Shown in pieces: positions 36,996 through 47,407 of a stretch of DNA of 64,000 nucleotides (positions are counted from its first letter, which is position 1; each line of letters opens with the position of its first letter). The notes beneath the pieces were generated by a model, which worked only from the letters and a program-made list of their open reading frames with translations, was not told the origin of the DNA and searched no databases. The translations under genes were made by a program, and so were the position numbers. Source of the stretch: PNAI01 sp964575715 (GTDB lineage: Bacteria; Pseudomonadota; Alphaproteobacteria; Rhizobiales; Xanthobacteraceae); the NCBI GenBank assembly GCA_964575715.1, contig CAZNSG010000329.1:13891-77890 (forward strand), read 5' to 3'.

Positions 36996-39239
36996 ATGCG
37001 GGGTCGTCCTGACAGCGCGGGCAGACTGCATAAATATATTGGGCTTTCCGGCCGCGTGTTCCTGCACGCGCTGCGCTGGACATTTCTGGCGCTCGGCACG
37101 CTCGCGGCCAGCACCGTGCTGTTCCTCTATCTCTATGCGGTCAATGAGACGGTTTACGATCCATCGCTGTTTGCGATCGGCGTCGGCGGCCTGTTCGCCG
37201 CCTCATGCGGTGCGATCTTGCTCTTGATCTCCTCGCGGAGCGCGTTGCGCGCTGAGCTCCTGCGCAGCGAAGCGCGCTGCGAGCACTTGGCCGATCAAAA
37301 TTGGGAGCTGCAGGAGGCTGAGGAGCGGGCGAAGAGCTTGCTTGAGGCGCAAGGCGATCTGATCATGCGGCGCGACGCGGACGGCCGCATTACTTATGCC
37401 AATGATGCTTTCTGCGCACTCGCCGGAAGGGCGCAAGCTTCACTGCTCGGCAGCACCACGATGCTCGATGTTATCGAGCAAGGCAAAAGCACGCCGCTCC
37501 CGGACGGCACTCGCCTGCACGATCAGAAGATCATGACCGCAGCCGGCGCGCGCTGGGTCGCTTGGCGCGAAGTGATCGTGCGGGTGGAAGCCGACGATTG
37601 CACCGAAGTGCAGAGCGTGGGCCGCGACATCACCGATCGCGTCAATGCCGAACGCGCGCTCGCGGAAGCGCGTGATGCGGCTGAAGCGGCCAATCGCGCC
37701 AAATCGCGATTTCTTGCCATGGTCAGCCATGAAATCCGCACGCCACTCAACGGCATTCTCGGCATGGCTGACCTCCTGCTCGATACGCCGCTCACACCGG
37801 AGCAGACCACTTATGTCCGGGCGGCAAAAACTTCGGGCGGGACTTTGCTCTCGCTGATCTCGGAAATTCTCGACTTCTCCAAGATCGAGGCCGGCAAGCT
37901 GGAGATGGCGTCGCGGCCCTTCAACCTCATCACGCTGGTCGAGGAGGCAGTCGAGCTGCTCGCACCGCGCGCGCAGGCCAAGGGACTTGAGATCGCCTCC
38001 GACGTGGATGAGCGGCTACCGGCCTGCGTTTTCGGCGACGATGCGAGACTTCGCCAGGTGCTGCTCAACCTTGCCGGCAACGCGATCAAATTCAGCGAGA
38101 CCGGCGGGGTGAGTTTGATCGTCGAAGCTGGGAGCAAGCCCGATGAGGTGATCTTCCTGGTCCGCGACACCGGCATCGGCATCGCAGCGGAACAGCAGGC
38201 GCGCATTTTTCTTGAGTTCGAACAGGCCGATACCGGCTCAACCCGCAAATTCGGCGGCACCGGGCTTGGACTAGCCATCTCCAAGCGCATCGTCGAGCGC
38301 ATGGGCGGAAACATCAGCGTCGAGAGTGCGCCGGGCCAAGGCGCGACATTCCGCGTGGCGATGACGCTGCCGTGTGCGCAGGCGGAGGAGCCGATTTTCA
38401 TTGCGCCGGAGCTTGCCGCCTCCAATGTGCTGATCGTCGCGCCGGATTCGATCGAAGCCGCGCTGCTGGCGCGGCGATTGACGCGCTGGGGCGCGAGCAT
38501 CCGTATCACCGATGAAAAAACCGCCGCCGCTCTGCTGGACGAGCGGCGGTGGAATGCGGTGATCGTGGACCACGCGCTTGGTGCCGCGGTGACGGCTTCA
38601 TTCGCGGCGTCCGTCGGCAACAGGATCGCGCGTCGGATTGTGCTGATCACACCGAGCGAGCGGCCTGGGCTTGCCGCACTCAAGGATGCGGGATTTAACG
38701 GCTACCTGGTCAAACCGGTGCGCGCGGCCTCGCTCAAGACCCAACTTGTGGCCAGCGATACATTCGAGAGTGAAGCGCAAGCCGAAGCGGGAGAAATCAG
38801 CGCGCAATCCGAAGTGACAAAGGTCGATGCAGGCAAAGGCCTCAACGTCTTGATCGCCGAGGACAACGAGATCAACGCGCTGCTCGCCCGTTCATTGCTC
38901 GCGAAACTCGGCCACCGGCCGACGGTAGCCGCGAATGGCATTGCCGCGCTGGAGGCTTGGCAAGCGGCGAACACGGCCGGGGTGCCATTCGACCTCGTCC
39001 TGATGGATCTCCACATGCCCGGCATCGACGGGCATGAGGCAGCGCGGCGTATTCGGACCGCCGAGGCAGAGACGAGCTGCCGCACGCCCATTATCGCGCT
39101 CACCGCCAACGCCTTTAGCGAGGATCGCGAGGCCTGCTTGGCGGCGGGAATGGACGGCTTTCTGGTCAAGCCGCTTGACCGCGAACACCTCATTCCCATG
39201 CTGAATTTGCTGTTAAAAACCGCCTCCCTGGCAGCGTGA
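36996..39239 (+). CDS. Hybrid sensor histidine kinase with two receiver domains
   Basis: The 747-residue kinase has two transmembrane helices in the first 90 residues, a coiled linker, a PAS domain ([17 protein letters not shown], about 127-143), HisKA with the phosphorylated His at about 245 ([19 protein letters not shown]), HATPase ([26 protein letters not shown]), and two receivers. The last is complete (IAEDNEIN; phospho-acceptor Asp about 671 in [22 protein letters not shown]). The first, from about 474, keeps VDHALG and VKP but has AP for the acidic pair (VAPDSIE), so it is probably inactive. There is no partner regulator nearby. The signal is unknown. Confidence 0.92.
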   Translation: MRGRPDSAGRLHKYIGLSGRVFLHALRWTFLALGTLAASTVLFLYLYAVNETVYDPSLFAIGVGGLFAASCGAILLLISSRSALRAELLRSEARCEHLADQNWELQEAEERAKSLLEAQGDLIMRRDADGRITYANDAFCALAGRAQASLLGSTTMLDVIEQGKSTPLPDGTRLHDQKIMTAAGARWVAWREVIVRVEADDCTEVQSVGRDITDRVNAERALAEARDAAEAANRAKSRFLAMVSHEIRTPLNGILGMADLLLDTPLTPEQTTYVRAAKTSGGTLLSLISEILDFSKIEAGKLEMASRPFNLITLVEEAVELLAPRAQAKGLEIASDVDERLPACVFGDDARLRQVLLNLAGNAIKFSETGGVSLIVEAGSKPDEVIFLVRDTGIGIAAEQQARIFLEFEQADTGSTRKFGGTGLGLAISKRIVERMGGNISVESAPGQGATFRVAMTLPCAQAEEPIFIAPELAASNVLIVAPDSIEAALLARRLTRWGASIRITDEKTAAALLDERRWNAVIVDHALGAAVTASFAASVGNRIARRIVLITPSERPGLAALKDAGFNGYLVKPVRAASLKTQLVASDTFESEAQAEAGEISAQSEVTKVDAGKGLNVLIAEDNEINALLARSLLAKLGHRPTVAANGIAALEAWQAANTAGVPFDLVLMDLHMPGIDGHEAARRIRTAEAETSCRTPIIALTANAFSEDREACLAAGMDGFLVKPLDREHLIPMLNLLLKTASLAA

Positions 39240-39369
39240 TTGCTGGGTTCCACCCCATTGTCATATTCTCGCAGCTAGCTCATGCTTTGCGTATGGCGTG
39301 CCTGGATATTGACGAATCACCGAGCGATGCGCTGATCGAAGGCCGCAGCCGGAAACAGGGGTACGATTA

Positions 39370-40317
39370 ATGCTTAGTCGCACTCACACCACGTTGCCGC
39401 GGCGTCTGCTCGACAGTTTCTGGTCAACTCCGGGGGCCGTTGCAGGCCTGCTGCCGACCTTGCGCGCCTATAGCGGCCTCGTAGTCCACGAGCGGAGCAG
39501 CGAACACCCGCAGACGCTGGGATGGCTCGGTTCGCTGGAAGTGAGACTCGCGCAGACGGCCGCGGAGGTGCGGCGAGCGCAAAAGTTGCGCTATCGGGTG
39601 TTCTACACGGAAGGCGGGGCGATTGCCGACGCGGGCGCGATGCTGGCACGGCGCGATGTCGATGCGTTCGATCCGCTCTGCGATCATCTCCTGGTGATCG
39701 ACCATGCCGCGCAGATGAAGCGGCTGGGGCGAGCGCCGGCCGTGGTCGGAACCTATCGGCTGCTGCGTCAGGAAGTGGCGGAGCCGCACGGCGGATTCTA
39801 CAGCGCTAGCGAATTCGACATCAATGCGTTGGTCGCACGCCACAACAAATATAAATTTCTCGAACTTGGCCGCTCCTGTGTGCTTGCGCCTTATCGCAAC
39901 AAGCGGACGCTGGAGTTGCTCTGGCATGGCATTGCCGCCTATGTGACGCGAACCCAGCCGGACGTGATGATTGGCTGCGCCAGCCTCGATGGTACCGACC
40001 CAAATCGACTGAAGCTCCCCCTCTCCTTCCTGCATCATTTCGCCAGCGCGCCGGAACCATGGCGCGCAACCGCGCTCGCTCATCGCCATGTCGAGATGAA
40101 TCGGATGCCGAAGGCGGCGATCGATCAGAAGGCGGCATTGCGCGCGCTACCGCCGCTGATCAAGGGCTATCTGCGGCTTGGCGCCTTTATTGGCGAGGGC
40201 GCGGTGCTCGACTATCAATTCGGCACTACGGACGTGCTGATCGTGCTGCCGATTGAAGCTATCAAGGCGCGCTACTTAGCGCATTTCTGTCCGAGCGGCC
40301 TGCGCGAAAGGGCCTAG
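39370..40317 (+). CDS. OlsB-like GNAT acyltransferase (ornithine-lipid type)
   Basis: The 315-residue protein is a GNAT-fold acyltransferase of the OlsB / hemolysin-like group: LRYRVFYTE, DAFDPLCDHLLVID, GTYRLLRQEVAE, FLELGRSCVLAPYRNKRTLELLW and IGCASLDGT segments are typical. OlsB puts a 3-hydroxyacyl group on ornithine at the membrane. The partner acyltransferase OlsA is not adjacent. The C-terminal part LGAFIGEGAVLDYQFGTTDVLIVLP also matches the family. Confidence 0.85.
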   Translation: MLSRTHTTLPRRLLDSFWSTPGAVAGLLPTLRAYSGLVVHERSSEHPQTLGWLGSLEVRLAQTAAEVRRAQKLRYRVFYTEGGAIADAGAMLARRDVDAFDPLCDHLLVIDHAAQMKRLGRAPAVVGTYRLLRQEVAEPHGGFYSASEFDINALVARHNKYKFLELGRSCVLAPYRNKRTLELLWHGIAAYVTRTQPDVMIGCASLDGTDPNRLKLPLSFLHHFASAPEPWRATALAHRHVEMNRMPKAAIDQKAALRALPPLIKGYLRLGAFIGEGAVLDYQFGTTDVLIVLPIEAIKARYLAHFCPSGLRERA

Positions 40318-40365
40318 AGCCTTATCGGTCTTGTTGAAATCAGAGTCGGCTCTAGCTTTTTGTTT

Positions 40366-40502
40366 GAGCATGATCCCTCGGGTCAAGCCCGAGGACATGC
40401 TTTTCCGACCTTCCTTCGCCCGCCGAAGCGGGCTACGCGAAGGCGGGAAACCGGTTCCAACCCCGGATCAAGTCCGGGGCAGGCTTTTTCGGGATCATGC
40501 TC
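40366..40502. repeat. Enlarged GAGCATGATC repeat with nested palindromes
   Basis: The outer ends are GAGCATGATC and GATCATGCTC, as in the 49-bp repeats, but the inside holds extra inverted units: CCTCGGGTCAAGCCCGAGG, CCCGCC...GGCGGG, and CCCCGGATCAAGTCCGGGG. It looks like insertion of other repeat units into a copy of the 49-bp element. Confidence 0.75.
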
Positions 40503-40505
40503 TTA

Positions 40506-41459
40506 TCACAGCCGTCGCAGCGCCACTTCCTCCACCAGGTGGCTTTCGCCTTTCTTGAGGATAAGATCCGCGCGCTGGCGGGTCGGCAGGATGTTTTCGT
40601 GCAGATTGACGAGATTGATGCGCGACCAGATCGAGGTCGCGGTCGCGACAGCTTCGTCGTCGGACAGGCGCGAATAGCGATGGAAGTATGATTTTGGGTC
40701 GGCAAAGGCGGTGCCGCGCATCGCGAGGAAGCGATCGACATACCAGCTCTTGAGCACCTCCTCGTCAGCATCGAGATAGATCGAGAAATCGAAGAAGTCG
40801 GAAACAAAGGGAATGGCCTTGCCGTCCTTCGGCAGCCGGCCGGTTTGCAGCACGTTAAGCCCCTCGACGATCAAAATCTCCGGCCGGTTAATTTCTATCG
40901 ATGCGCTGGACATCACGTCGTAGATCAGATGCGAGTAAACGGGCGCGCGCACCGGACGCCGGCCGGCCTTGATGTCAGAGAGAAAGCGCAACAGCGCCGG
41001 CAAGTCATAGCTCTCGGGAAAGCCCTTCTTCTCCATGAGATGCTCACGTTCGAGCACGGCGTTGGGAAACAAAAATCCATCGGTGGTGAGGAGATCGACC
41101 TTGGGCACGTTGGGCCAGCGCGCGAGCAGCGCCTGCAGCACGCGCGCGGTGGTGGACTTGCCGACCGCGACCGAGCCCGCAATCCCGATGATGTAGGGCA
41201 TTTTCGCGTCCTCGGTGCCGAGGAAGCGCTGCTGCGCCCGGTGCAGCCGCTGGGTCGCCGCGACGTTGAGAGAGAGCAGGCGCGAGAGCGGAAGATAGAT
41301 TTCCTCAACCTCCGCCATGTCAAGCCGATCGTGGACCGAACGCATGCGCGCGACTTCGGCCGGCGTGAGCGTCATCGGCGTGTCTTCGCGCAACACCGCC
41401 CAATTCGCCCGCGTGAAGATGCGGTAGGGCGAAAGTCCGTCGTCTATGCGTTGTTCCAT
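40506..41459 (-). CDS. coaA: Pantothenate kinase (type I)
   Basis: The 317-residue kinase catalyses the first step of coenzyme A synthesis. It has the P-loop [20 protein letters not shown] (about 92-111), the [12 protein letters not shown] and PVYSHLIYD segments, and [13 protein letters not shown] with its acidic residue. Typical type I start and length. It follows hisE by 17 nt at the end of the his gene row, a known alphaproteobacterial arrangement. Confidence 0.96.
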   Translation of the reverse strand: MEQRIDDGLSPYRIFTRANWAVLREDTPMTLTPAEVARMRSVHDRLDMAEVEEIYLPLSRLLSLNVAATQRLHRAQQRFLGTEDAKMPYIIGIAGSVAVGKSTTARVLQALLARWPNVPKVDLLTTDGFLFPNAVLEREHLMEKKGFPESYDLPALLRFLSDIKAGRRPVRAPVYSHLIYDVMSSASIEINRPEILIVEGLNVLQTGRLPKDGKAIPFVSDFFDFSIYLDADEEVLKSWYVDRFLAMRGTAFADPKSYFHRYSRLSDDEAVATATSIWSRINLVNLHENILPTRQRADLILKKGESHLVEEVALRRL

Positions 41460-41476
41460 CGACCTTCTTGTCCGGC

Positions 41477-41800
41477 TCAGATGCTCTTGCGCGCGGCCTT
41501 TTCGTCAAGGCCAGACTGGCTTACGCGCGCGCCGAGCGCAGCGTCGACCTCGGCAAGCGTAACGCTGCGCGCCTGCAGCACCACGAGGAGATGGTAGAGA
41601 AGATCGGCGGTCTCCGCGATCAGCCGCTCGCGGTCCTCGGTGACGGCGGCGATGGTGGTCTCGACCGCCTCCTCGCCAAGTTTCTTGGCGCAATGCGCAA
41701 TCCCGCGGTCGAGCAGCTTGCGGGTATAGGATTCTTCGGGATCGGCCTTGGCGCGCGTATGCACGCGCTTTTCAAGGTCGTAGATCGTGAAATTGCTCAT
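41477..41800 (-). CDS. hisE: Phosphoribosyl-ATP pyrophosphatase
   Basis: The 107-residue protein cuts phosphoribosyl-ATP to phosphoribosyl-AMP in histidine synthesis. The all-alpha NTP pyrophosphohydrolase core is seen in [14 protein letters not shown] (EE pairs bind magnesium) and [18 protein letters not shown]. It is a separate HisE, not fused to HisI, so HisI must lie elsewhere. It lies 45 nt after hisF. Confidence 0.95.
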   Translation of the reverse strand: MSNFTIYDLEKRVHTRAKADPEESYTRKLLDRGIAHCAKKLGEEAVETTIAAVTEDRERLIAETADLLYHLLVVLQARSVTLAEVDAALGARVSQSGLDEKAARKSI

Positions 41801-41845
41801 GGTGTTTTCCCCATATCACCTCTTTCTACCGCGCGGGAGGGAAAG

Positions 41846-42622
41846 TTACGGGTCAAGCCGCATCGGCAGCCCGGCGCTCGCCATGTATTGCTTGGCCTCT
41901 CGCACGCTGTGCTCGCCGAAATGGAAGATCGAAGCCGCCAGAACCGCGGTGGCGTGACCCTCGCGGATGCCTTCGACCAGGTGTTGGAGCGTGCCAACGC
42001 CGCCCGAGGCGATCACCGGCACGGTGACGGCATCGGCCACCGCGCGGGTGAGCGCGATGTCGAAGCCCTGCCGTGTGCCGTCGCGGTCCATGGAGGTGAG
42101 CAGGAGTTCACCGGCTCCGAGCACCACCACTTCCTTGGCATAAGCGATGGCGTCGAGGCCGGTGGGATTGCGGCCGCCATGGGTGAAGATTTCCCAGCGG
42201 TCGGGCGCGCCCGGCTTCGACACCTTTTTGGCGTCGATCGCGACCACGATGCACTGATCGCCGAATTTTTCCGCCGCCTCCTGCACGAACGCGAGCCGCG
42301 CAACCGCCGCGGTGTTGATCGAGACCTTGTCGGCGCCGGAGGCAAGCAGCTTGCGGATGTCTTCGATGGTGCGCACGCCGCCGCCGACGGTGAGCGGCAT
42401 GAAGCAGGCTTCGGCCGTGCGGCGCACGACGTCAAGGATAATCCCGCGGTTTTCGTGGCTCGCGGTAATGTCGAGAAAGCAAAGTTCATCCGCACCGGCG
42501 GCATCGTAGGCAATCGCCGCTTCCACCGGATCGCCGGCGTCGCGCAAGTTGACGAAGTTGACGCCTTTGACCACACGGCCGTCCTTGACATCGAGGCAGG
42601 GAATGACGCGAACCTTGAACAT
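41846..42622 (-). CDS. hisF: Imidazole glycerol phosphate synthase, cyclase subunit HisF
   Basis: The 258-residue TIM barrel closes the imidazole ring with ammonia from HisH. The catalytic aspartates are in [17 protein letters not shown] near the start and IVVAIDAKK at about 130. The phosphate-binding [11 protein letters not shown] and [12 protein letters not shown] loops are present. It lies 6 nt after hisA, with hisE following. Confidence 0.97.
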   Translation of the reverse strand: MFKVRVIPCLDVKDGRVVKGVNFVNLRDAGDPVEAAIAYDAAGADELCFLDITASHENRGIILDVVRRTAEACFMPLTVGGGVRTIEDIRKLLASGADKVSINTAAVARLAFVQEAAEKFGDQCIVVAIDAKKVSKPGAPDRWEIFTHGGRNPTGLDAIAYAKEVVVLGAGELLLTSMDRDGTRQGFDIALTRAVADAVTVPVIASGGVGTLQHLVEGIREGHATAVLAASIFHFGEHSVREAKQYMASAGLPMRLDP

Positions 42623-42628
42623 GGCCGC

Positions 42629-43366
42629 TCACTTCTTTCGCGCATTGCGAATTAGCTGCAACGCTTGCGCCGGGTCAAGCCGGCCATCGTAAAGCGCGCG
42701 GCCGGCGATGGCGCCTTCGAGTATTTGTGCGCGGGGCTCTAAAAGGAGCCGAACGTCATCGATAGATGCAAAACCGCCCGAAGCGATCACTGGAATCGAA
42801 ATCGCCTCGGCGAGCGTGATGGTTGCGTCGAGGTTGAGACCTTCGAGCATGCCATCGCGCGCGACGTCAGTATAAATGATCGCAGCGACGCCGGCATCTT
42901 CGAATCGTCTGGCAATGTCGAGCGCGGTGAGTTCAGAAGTTTCCGCCCAGCCTTCGACGGCGACCTTGCCGTCGCGCGCATCCAAGCCGACCGCGACGCG
43001 CTTGGGGAATTTTCGCGCCGCCTCCTTTACGAAGGCTTGATCGCGCACCGCCGCGGTGCCGATGATGACGCGGTTGACGCCCTTTTCAAGCCAGGCCGCG
43101 ACGGTCGCCATGTTGCGGATGCCGCCGCCGAGCTGCACGCACAGTCCAACGGCTTTGAGAATCCGTTCGACCGCGGCGCCGTTCATCGGCTTGCCCGCGA
43201 ACGCACCATCGAGGTCGACGATGTGGAGATGCCGGAAGCCTTGGGACTCGAACGTATACGCCTGTTCCGCGGGATTGCGGTTGAACACGGTCGCGCGCGC
43301 CATGTCGCCCTGTTCGAGGCGCACGCACAGGCCTTCCTTGAGATCGATGGCGGGAAATAGAATCAC
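42629..43366 (-). CDS. hisA: ProFAR isomerase HisA
   Basis: The 245-residue TIM barrel isomerises ProFAR. The N-terminal catalytic Asp is in [16 protein letters not shown], the second in [13 protein letters not shown], and the phosphate loops are QLGGGIRNM and [12 protein letters not shown]. The start is a GTG at 43366 (VILFPAID), preceded by CGAGG. A copy of the first codons lies 263 bases upstream at 43629, separated by repeats. A longer in-frame ATG at 43435 would translate repeat DNA and is rejected. Confidence 0.95.
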   Translation of the reverse strand: MILFPAIDLKEGLCVRLEQGDMARATVFNRNPAEQAYTFESQGFRHLHIVDLDGAFAGKPMNGAAVERILKAVGLCVQLGGGIRNMATVAAWLEKGVNRVIIGTAAVRDQAFVKEAARKFPKRVAVGLDARDGKVAVEGWAETSELTALDIARRFEDAGVAAIIYTDVARDGMLEGLNLDATITLAEAISIPVIASGGFASIDDVRLLLEPRAQILEGAIAGRALYDGRLDPAQALQLIRNARKK

Positions 43367-43709
43367 GAGTGGCCTCGTGCTCCCTCCCCCAGTTCGCGCT
43401 GGCGAGCCCATAAGGCGAGCGGCCAGCGCGAACACCTGAGAAGTTTGCCGCGCCGGACCCTCGCCTCGCTCGGCGGCGCGGCGATGGGGGAGGGTTGGGG
43501 AGGGGGGTAGCCAAATATTGTGCGCAGCGATCTACCCCCCTCCCGGTCTGCGCCGGAAAAACGGCGCAGACCGACCTCCCCCACAAGGGGGGAGGTGAAG
43601 TAGGAAAGCGCGGTGGGAAATAGAATCACGGGTGTCTCACAAACCTTTCATAGGCCATTGGCCTACACGCCATTCTATCGGTCAACGGCCGAGAATCATG
43701 GGCCGAGAA
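43367..43709. repeat. Repeat block between hisH and hisA with a duplicated hisA start
   Basis: The gap holds GC-rich inverted units, including GGTCTGCGCCGG...GGCGCAGACC, CCTCCC...GGGAGG runs and GGGGGAGGGTTGGGGAGG (43486-43507). At about 43612-43633 it also has GGGAAATAGAATCACG, which matches the hisA start region at 43351-43366 on the same strand (minus strand GTGATTCTATTTCCC). Other signals are not seen. Confidence 0.75.
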
Positions 43710-44360
43710 TCACGGCTTCCATTTCAGAAAATTCGCGATCAATGCAAGGCCCAGCCGCTGGCTCTTTTCCGGGTGGAATTGCGTGCCCGCCGCCGTGCCA
43801 TGGGCGACGATCGCGGTGATCGGACCGCCGTAATCGGTCTCTGCCACGAGGTCGCCGCGCTCGGCCGTGTTGAGATGGTAGGAGTGCACAAAATAGGCAT
43901 GCAGGCCGGCCGCTCCAAGCGGGATGCCGTCGAGCAAGGGGTGGCGGGTGAGCGCATGCAGCGTATTCCAGCCCATGTGCGGGATTTTCAGGCTTGGATC
44001 GGAGGGCGCGATCTTGTCCACTTCGCCGCGAATCCAGCCCAAGCCTTCCGTCACCTGGTATTCGCGGCCGCGCTCGGCCATGAGCTGCATGCCCACGCAG
44101 ATGCCGAGGAACGGCCGGCCCTTGCCGCGCACGGTTTCGTTGAGGGCGGCGACCATGCCCGGCACGGCGTCGAGGCCGGCCCGGCAATCGGCGAAGGCGC
44201 CGACGCCGGGCAGCACCACGCGCTCAGCGCGGCGAATGGCATCGGGATCGCTTGTCACCAGGATCGGCTGGTCGTGCCCGCTTTCGCGCGCGGCGCGCTC
44301 GAAGGCCTTGGCGGCCGAATGCAGATTGCCGGAGCCATAGTCGACGATTGCAACGCTCAT
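43710..44360 (-). CDS. hisH: Imidazole glycerol phosphate synthase, glutamine amidotransferase subunit HisH
   Basis: The 216-residue class I glutaminase gives ammonia to HisF. The catalytic Cys is in [15 protein letters not shown] (about 85), and the His-Glu pair is in [10 protein letters not shown] near the C-terminus. The start [19 protein letters not shown] is canonical. Its ATG overlaps the DUF2628 gene stop (ATGA). Confidence 0.96.
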   Translation of the reverse strand: MSVAIVDYGSGNLHSAAKAFERAARESGHDQPILVTSDPDAIRRAERVVLPGVGAFADCRAGLDAVPGMVAALNETVRGKGRPFLGICVGMQLMAERGREYQVTEGLGWIRGEVDKIAPSDPSLKIPHMGWNTLHALTRHPLLDGIPLGAAGLHAYFVHSYHLNTAERGDLVAETDYGGPITAIVAHGTAAGTQFHPEKSQRLGLALIANFLKWKP

Positions 44361-44854
44361 GGACGCGACTGGGGCTCGGGGAACAAGCCAATGATATCGG
44401 ACGTGGCCGGCGGCATGCGAATTGGAAGCGACGCCGGCGGCAGGGTCGCCGGTGGCACCGGTTTATCTGCTTGCGCCACCCAAGTATCGAAGAAGCGCCG
44501 TTCGGCGGCCTCTACGTCGGTGCCGGTCACGATGCCAAGCTCGCTCCAGCCGTTGCGACGAAGCGTCCAGCGGCGCAGCGTCGCGGCCTCAAATCCGATC
44601 AGCAGCGCGATCGGCACTCCGACCGCCATGTGTGTAATTACGGGTACCCTCGTCAGCCAGAGGACAACCTCGATCACCGATGTGCCGAGAACATAGAACA
44701 GCAACACCAGCCACAGCCGCCAGCGCAACATCCATAGCGGGGCAAATACAAAGGCCCAAAAATGGAAACCATCGCGAACGAATACGAAGCGCTCCGCATC
44801 GGGCGCGGTTTCATCCGCATGCGGCGGCGGTGCGTGCACGGTGTAGATCGGCAT
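44357..44854 (-). CDS. DUF2628 family membrane protein
   Basis: The 165-residue protein starts [13 protein letters not shown] and has DUF2628 features: [24 protein letters not shown], then two hydrophobic helices ([18 protein letters not shown] and [18 protein letters not shown]), and a Pro-rich C-terminal tail. The function is unknown. It sits inside the his gene row, between hisB and hisH, with its stop overlapping the hisH start. This placement recurs in rhizobia and may be simple co-transcription. Confidence 0.85.
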   Translation of the reverse strand: MPIYTVHAPPPHADETAPDAERFVFVRDGFHFWAFVFAPLWMLRWRLWLVLLFYVLGTSVIEVVLWLTRVPVITHMAVGVPIALLIGFEAATLRRWTLRRNGWSELGIVTGTDVEAAERRFFDTWVAQADKPVPPATLPPASLPIRMPPATSDIIGLFPEPQSRP

Positions 44855-44892
44855 GTTCGTTCTCCGGCTAAGTCCGCGGCCGATTTTTGTTT

Positions 44893-44941
44893 GAGCATGA
44901 TCCTATCCGAAAACCGGTTCCCACTTTTCGGGATCATGCTC
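44893..44941. repeat. 49-bp GAGCATGATC...GATCATGCTC repeat, copy 2
   Basis: Same length and almost the same sequence as 31236-31284 (differences lie in positions 11-13). It lies between hisB and the DUF2628 gene, ending just before the hisB stop. Confidence 0.85.
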
Positions 44942-44944
44942 CGA

Positions 44945-45607
44945 TCATCCGCCGAGCATGCCCTTGGTCGAAGGCACTTCGCCGGCAGCGCGCGGGTCGA
45001 TGGTAAATGCCGCCCGCAGCGCGCGGGCGAGAGCCTTGAAGCAGGATTCGGCAATATGATGATCGTTGGTGCCATAGAGCGTCTCGACATGCAGCGTCAC
45101 CCCGGCATTCATGGCAAAAGCCTGGAACCATTCCCGCACCAGCTCGGTGTCGAAGGCGCCGACCTTGTCGCGCACGAAGGCCGCCTTGAACACCAGAAAC
45201 GGGCGCCCGGATACGTCGACGGCGGCGCGGGTGAGCGCCTCGTCCATGGGCACATGCACATCGGCGTAGCGGGTAATGCCCTTCATGTCGCCAAGCGCCT
45301 GCTTGACCGCCTGGCCGAGCGCAATGCCGACGTCCTCGGTAGTATGGTGGTGGTCGATGTGCAGGTCGCCCTTGGCTTTGACATCGATATCCATGCGCGA
45401 GTGGCGCGAAAGCAGTTCGAGCATATGGTCGAGAAAGCCGATGCCGGTCGAAATCGACGAGCGGCCTTTGCCATCGAGGTCGATGGCGACTGCGATCGTC
45501 GTTTCCTTGGTGACGCGCTTGACAATAGCCCTGCGCGCCGAAGCCTTGCGCGACTGCGCGAGCCTTCTTGTGGGTCCTTTCGCAATCCGTTTGCGGGCGC
45601 GCGCCAT
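44945..45607 (-). CDS. hisB: Imidazoleglycerol-phosphate dehydratase
   Basis: The 220-residue enzyme dehydrates imidazole glycerol phosphate. The manganese sites are [14 protein letters not shown] and a late FKALARAL segment preceded by [24 protein letters not shown] is typical as well. It is monofunctional, without the phosphatase half. A basic extension of about 25 residues ([16 protein letters not shown]...) precedes the canonical start of the fold, so the true start may be later. It diverges from hslV. Confidence 0.93.
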   Translation of the reverse strand: MARARKRIAKGPTRRLAQSRKASARRAIVKRVTKETTIAVAIDLDGKGRSSISTGIGFLDHMLELLSRHSRMDIDVKAKGDLHIDHHHTTEDVGIALGQAVKQALGDMKGITRYADVHVPMDEALTRAAVDVSGRPFLVFKAAFVRDKVGAFDTELVREWFQAFAMNAGVTLHVETLYGTNDHHIAESCFKALARALRAAFTIDPRAAGEVPSTKGMLGG

Positions 45608-45733
45608 CGAAATCGCCTTTTCGGTATAAAACGAGGGTTCTTTTAACAGGGGCGGCGCGGGTTCGCTACTCTCGAAGTTTGCAATTGTGCCGCGCGATCC
45701 CTAAATTTTACAGGCGATTGGGACCAGAAATTC

Positions 45734-46279
45734 ATGCATAACGCGCAACCCGAAGTTTGGCACGGCACCACCGTGGTCACCGTCCGCAAGGACGGCCTGG
45801 TGGTCATCGGCAGTGACGGTCAGGTTTCGATCGGTCAGACCGTGATCAAGTCGAACGCCAAGAAAGTGCGCCGGCTCGGAAAGGGCGATGTGATCGGCGG
45901 CTTTGCCGGCGCCACCGCCGACGCCTTCACGCTGTTCGAGCGCCTGGAAGCCAAGCTCGAACAATATCCCGGGCAGCTCACGCGGGCGGCAGTCGAGCTT
46001 GCCAAGGACTGGCGCACCGACCGTTATTTGCGGCGTCTCGAAGCCATGATGCTGGTGGCCGACAAGGACGTCTCGCTCGTGCTCACCGGCACCGGCGACG
46101 TGCTCGAGCCGGAAGCCGGCGTCATGGGCATCGGCTCGGGCGGCAATTATGCGCTTGCGGCCGCGCGCGCGCTGATGGATGGCGCGCTCGATGCGGAGGC
46201 GATCGTGCGCAGGTCGCTCGACATCGCCGCCGACATTTGCGTCTATACCAACCGCAATGTCACGCTAGAGAAGCTGTGA
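45734..46279 (+). CDS. hslV: ATP-dependent protease subunit HslV
   Basis: The 181-residue protein is the peptidase of the HslUV proteasome-like machine. The catalytic threonine is expected at residue 12 in [14 protein letters not shown], after removal of a short leader, as is usual in alphaproteobacteria. [27 protein letters not shown] and [15 protein letters not shown] fit the family. Two membrane-protein genes separate it from hslU. Confidence 0.97.
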   Translation: MHNAQPEVWHGTTVVTVRKDGLVVIGSDGQVSIGQTVIKSNAKKVRRLGKGDVIGGFAGATADAFTLFERLEAKLEQYPGQLTRAAVELAKDWRTDRYLRRLEAMMLVADKDVSLVLTGTGDVLEPEAGVMGIGSGGNYALAAARALMDGALDAEAIVRRSLDIAADICVYTNRNVTLEKL

Positions 46280-47391
46280 TGCTTGATGACGCGGACCTCG
46301 ACGCCGCCGTCGCTGCGGGAATCGTCACCCAGTCGCAGGCCGATGCGCTGCGAACTTTCGCGGCAAAGCGCGCGCCACAAATCGCCGCCGAGCGCGCCGA
46401 CGACGAACGCTTCCGCTTCATGCGCGGCTTTAACGATGTCTTCTTCGCCGTCGGGATCGTGTTGTTCGGTGTGGGGCTCATCTTCTTCTCCCTCAGTATC
46501 CCAATTGGAAACGTCGCCGCTGCCGCCATCGTGTGGGTCCTTGCCGAACTCGTCGTGCGGCGCATGCGGCTTGTCCTGCCGGGAATTTTGCTTGCGAACC
46601 TTTTTGCGTTCTTCGTCATGCGAATGATCTATGTCGAGTGGAAATGGATCGTGCAGCAAATTGGACTGCCGTGGGAGTTGCTGCCTGGTCATGGTGCAGC
46701 GATTCCACTTTTCGGCGCTCTCCCCCTCATCGATTTGGCAATAATGATGCTTGTGGCCGCTTGCGCTGCCGGCATTTTCTATGGGCGATTCCGGTTGCCC
46801 TTCTCGCTCCTCCTGATCGCCGGCAGCCTCGTTGTTTTCGTCTTGTCGGCGCTCGCGTACCTGCATCCCGGCGATAACAAGGTCGTGTATTCGCTGGTCC
46901 TGCTATTTTGCGGTCTCGCCGTGTTCGGCACTGCCATGGCCTACGACCTCGCTGATCGGGAACGTGTCACCCAACGCACCGACTGTGCATTCTGGCTGCA
47001 CCTGCTCGCAGCGCCGCTGATCGTGCATTCACTGATCGAGCTTATCATTCGCGCCCCGATGATCGGGCGCGGCGGCTTCACCATGACGACCGGGACCTCG
47101 GTGACGATCGTCACCGTGGTCGCGCTGCTCACCGTCGTAGCCCTGCTGATCGATCGGCGCGCGCTGTTTGTATCAGCACTGACTTACCTCGGCATCGTGA
47201 TTGGCTATGCGATAACCACGACGACCGGATTCCAGTCTGGACAAGGAGGATTCGTGGTCTTTTCGACCCTGCTGATTCTGGGCGTGCTGGTTCTCGCGCT
47301 CGGTATAGCTTGGCAACCGTTGCGGCGCGCATTCGTCCGTTTGTTTCCGGCCGCCCTCACCGGCCGGCTTCCGCGCGTTGTTCCGGCATGA
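46279..47391 (+). CDS. DUF2157-like multi-pass membrane protein
   Basis: The 370-residue protein begins [20 protein letters not shown], a DUF2157-like cytoplasmic start (LRTFAAKRAP), then ten or so transmembrane helices with few polar motifs. The ATG overlaps the hslV stop by one base (TGATG), so the two are coupled. The function is unknown. Being between hslV and hslU is suggestive only of co-transcription. Confidence 0.78.
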   Translation: MLDDADLDAAVAAGIVTQSQADALRTFAAKRAPQIAAERADDERFRFMRGFNDVFFAVGIVLFGVGLIFFSLSIPIGNVAAAAIVWVLAELVVRRMRLVLPGILLANLFAFFVMRMIYVEWKWIVQQIGLPWELLPGHGAAIPLFGALPLIDLAIMMLVAACAAGIFYGRFRLPFSLLLIAGSLVVFVLSALAYLHPGDNKVVYSLVLLFCGLAVFGTAMAYDLADRERVTQRTDCAFWLHLLAAPLIVHSLIELIIRAPMIGRGGFTMTTGTSVTIVTVVALLTVVALLIDRRALFVSALTYLGIVIGYAITTTTGFQSGQGGFVVFSTLLILGVLVLALGIAWQPLRRAFVRLFPAALTGRLPRVVPA

Positions 47392-47407
47392 TCGAGAGGT
47401 CGAAAAC

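Noticed and set aside
36733..37227. A basic 164-residue frame before the hybrid kinase
   Set aside because: It overlaps the kinase start, is unusually rich in Arg, Ser and Cys, and shows no domain; most likely not a gene.
43363..43629. An 88-residue protein starting MILFPTALS
   Set aside because: It begins with the duplicated hisA codons and then reads palindromic repeats, so it is a by-product of the insertion, not a gene.
45650..45733. Possible heat-shock promoter of hslV
   Set aside because: TTTG-N18-CCTAAAT near 45679-45710 misses the consensus at two positions and cannot be told from chance.
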